Source: Desulfocapsaceae bacterium
GTDB taxonomy: Bacteria; Desulfobacterota; Desulfobulbia; Desulfobulbales; Desulfocapsaceae
DNA: 13,279 bases
Assembly: GCA_029934775.1 (NCBI GenBank)
Contig: JAOZLO010000034.1
Location: 1-13,279 of the forward strand
Direction of reading: 5' to 3'
Shown here: piece by piece, positions 13,168 to 13,279 of the stretch
Layout of the letters: the number at the start of each line of letters is the position of its first letter
Numbering within the stretch: the first letter of the stretch is position 1
Notes under the pieces: model-generated
Databases searched by the model: none
Told to the model about the DNA's origin: nothing
The model's input: the letters and a program-made list of their open reading frames with translations, nothing else
Program-made: the position numbers and the translations under genes

Positions 13168-13279
13168 CAGCAGTGTTCGGTTAGAAAACCAGTATAAATT
13201 TAATTCCAGATTAATGAGTTATTTTCAGCAATGTCCGGTTAGGAAATTGCAACACGCATCGTACGGATTTATGAGTTGA
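13168..13279. repeat. Tandem 21-nt motifs, probably the end of a mobile element cut by the window
   Basis: CAGCAGTGTTCGGTTAG (from 13168) recurs as CAGCAATGTCCGGTTAG (from 13226), 18 of 21 positions equal over the full motif, 58 bp apart in direct orientation. It begins 11 bp after cobU. Such doubled TGTYCGGTTA motifs resemble the subterminal binding sites of an insertion sequence, with any transposase gene lying beyond 13279. No open frame of use is seen before the edge. Confidence 0.4.

Overview
The window looks like a chromosomal stretch of an AT-rich, Gram-negative anaerobe, most likely a sulfate-reducer-type deltaproteobacterium (Desulfobacterota). This is an inference from protein style: an RNase G/E, a YejA-type periplasmic binding protein, an archaeal-type LeuC/LeuD pair, a YcaO-TPR fusion and a spore-photoproduct-lyase-like radical SAM protein. 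Base composition is AT-rich throughout, and no gene stands out as compositionally foreign. There is no rRNA, tRNA or CRISPR array.

Layout: (1) 1-985, minus: 5' part of an RNase G/E gene that runs off the left edge. (2) 1127-3123, plus: a family-2 glycosyltransferase and an SPL-family radical SAM protein, 29 bp apart, behind a good sigma70 promoter. (3) 3124-3474: a gene-free stretch with a 17-nt-arm inverted repeat, then copy 1 of a structured repeat ending 40 bp before ssb. (4) ssb, 3475-3912. (5) 3913-4504: a gene-free stretch with a promoter-to-terminator unit that could be a small RNA, then a 161-bp MITE with an exact 8-bp target duplication (IS66-like geometry), then a promoter for a CbpA-type J-protein gene. 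(6) 4505-5440 J-protein, convergent with leuC-leuD (7307-5462, minus). (7) 7575-9365 orphan YejA-like binding protein. (8) tsaE and the YcaO-TPR gene, 27 bp apart. (9) cobC and cobU, separated by copy 2 of the structured repeat; the right edge carries tandem motifs that look like the end of another mobile element.

The genes belong to several unrelated pathways: RNA decay, DNA single-strand binding, protein folding, leucine-type hydro-lyase chemistry, peptide uptake, t6A tRNA modification and cobalamin nucleotide-loop assembly. The only clear functional pair besides leuCD is cobC-cobU. The most interesting items are the YcaO-TPR protein of unknown substrate, the SPL-like protein that keeps the iron-sulfur cysteines but lacks the family's hydrogen-donor cysteine, and the repeat whose two copies (3293-3434 and 12452-12608) both lie just upstream of a start codon and keep the same long-range pairing despite divergent middles. 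Copy 2 also supplies the last codons and stop of cobC.
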